DNA of 64,000 nt from Mytilisepta virgata. Lineage: Eukaryota; Mollusca; Bivalvia; Mytilida; Mytilidae. Positions 63,178 to 64,000 of the stretch are shown piece after piece. The number at the start of each line of letters is the position of its first letter. Positions within the stretch are counted from its first letter, which is position 1. The notes under the pieces were generated by a model. The model searched no databases. It was not told the origin of the DNA and saw only the letters and a list, made by a program, of their open reading frames with translations. The stretch is from the NCBI GenBank assembly GCA_028015205.1, contig CM051521.1, positions 124,628,614 to 124,692,613 on the forward strand, written 5' to 3'. Made by a program: the position numbers and the translations under genes.

Positions 63178-63233
63178 GTAAGTATACAGAAACAAAAAAT
63201 TATTTTACTTTCATTTAAGTCATTAGAGTAGTT

Positions 63234-63511
63234 GGAGCCTCGGTGGCCGAGTTGTCTAGGTACTTCGTCGCGACTACTAATGATCACTAGCCTGTGAACA
63301 CTGAGGTTGTGAGTTCAAATCTCACCTATGGGGGGGGGGGAGTGTTTGACTCCAAGCTTAATTGACAAGGATTGCCAATTTTCCTACCGAAGGTCATGGT
63401 TCTCTCCGAGTACTCTGGCTTCCTCCACCAATAAAAACTGGCTACCGCAAAATAGCCAAATGTGCTGAAAACGACATAAAACTCCAAAAAACTCCAACTA
63501 AACAAAACAAA
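63234..63511 (+). mobile_element. tRNA-derived SINE with 13-bp target duplication
   Basis: CATTAGAGTAGTT occurs directly on both sides (63221-63233 and 63512-63524). The head resembles a tRNA with box A-like TGGCCGAGTTGTCTAGG (63244-63260) and box B-like GGTTGTGAGTTCAAATC (63304-63320). A conserved-looking central part follows (GTACTCTGGCTTCCTCCACC), then an A/C-rich tail (AACTAAACAAAACAAA). This plan fits the mollusc V-SINE/RUDI-type or Meta-SINE groups; the exact family is uncertain. The perfect duplication implies a recent insertion. Confidence 0.85.
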
Positions 63512-63524
63512 CATTAGAGTAGTT

Positions 63525-64000
63525 TATACATTAATTGTCTGAAATTTCAAAAAAGAATAAATTTACTGATATGGTTTAAAGATAAAATTCATTGGTGCAA
63601 GTGCACATATTTAAAATAAAAAAATTAATACCATCATTCATAACTTGAACAAATTTTTTATCACTAGGAAATGAATTCACATAAAAGCATGTGATTATGA
63701 ATCTTTTCCAATTTATGATCAACGAATGAAGGCTCCTTACTGAAAAGCTGAGCATAGAATTTGACACTTTGATACCAAAAACTATTAAATTAAATGCAGG
63801 ACTGGAAGTCTGTTTTAGTTTTAGTATTGGTTAAAACTAATTCATAATCTTTTTTTGTTGTTGAAATGATATACAAGATAACATGGTTTTATGGGTAAAA
63901 TTTTTCAGGAATGTGGACAAAGAAGCTGTTTACAGTTTATGAAAAAGTATAAACTAACCATATGAGGTTAATGTATAACCTGTTCAAAAATTAAAACAAT
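63525..64000. other. Intron after the last visible exon
   Basis: AT-rich, no further exon recognised before the window ends. Confidence 0.55.

Noticed and set aside
62252..62461. Gly-rich minus-strand open frame inside the last Caskin exon
   Set aside because: Shadow of the Pro-rich coding sequence on the opposite strand.
63234..63325. Functional tRNA gene
   Set aside because: Box A and box B-like motifs are present, but no clean cloverleaf was made out. The sequence continues into a SINE body flanked by a target duplication.

Overview
This is an AT-rich eukaryotic window. It is almost entirely the body of one large intron-rich gene on the + strand, the orthologue of Caskin (ankyrin repeats, SH3, two SAM domains, proline-rich tail). 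The gene enters from the left already inside the ankyrin repeats and leaves on the right with its last visible exon ending in a splice donor. Fourteen exons with consistent splice phases were assembled by eye; they encode about 1,100 residues. Repeat content (CGTCCGTC-headed interspersed repeats, long minisatellites, a tRNA-derived SINE, a tyrosine-recombinase retrotransposon) points to a mollusc, most likely a bivalve of mussel type. That taxonomic call is inference.

Layout: 1-179 is a hairpin MITE. The ankyrin exons are at 2117-2212, 2649-2776, 4621-4729 and 10973-11081. The introns between them hold long interspersed repeats, several nested in each other (2852-4371, 4827-7577, 8408-9150, 9715-10905, 11346-15789). 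The SH3 exons are at 19353-19447 and 28733-28844, and the introns around them carry a 58-bp minisatellite, a nested repeat (21221-23512) and a 65-bp minisatellite. Linker exons are at 29188-29328 and 31177-31220. A 19.4-kb intron follows, containing a 28-bp minisatellite (38466-39582) and a complete 9-kb retrotransposon on the minus strand (40318-49309). The next exon (50650-50826) runs straight into a 51-bp coding repeat, and then into a 39-bp intronic relative of it. The remaining exons are at 54388-54582 (linker), 57412-57522 and 59727-59828 (SAM1), 60341-60479 and the start of 61165-63177 (SAM2), with the rest of 61165-63177 giving the Pro/Ser-rich tail. A SINE with a perfect 13-bp target duplication lies just after the last exon.

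The most interesting system is the retrotransposon. It has Ngaro/PAT-type split direct repeats (A1 ... B1-A2 ... B2) and encodes a tyrosine recombinase, a zinc-knuckle Gag, and an RT-RNase H with a C-terminal SGNH-hydrolase domain. Each of these three reading frames is preceded by its own splice acceptor in phase 0. A single upstream leader exon ends in a phase-0 donor and carries a basic nuclear-localisation-like patch. The layout suggests that one leader exon is alternatively spliced to three different bodies. The second notable pattern is that several unrelated repeat families share one terminal architecture: a 5' palindrome, a CGTC-rich tract, tandem units, and an inverted copy of the 5' end followed by a 3' hairpin. 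This is what is expected of non-autonomous Helentron (HINE-like) elements.
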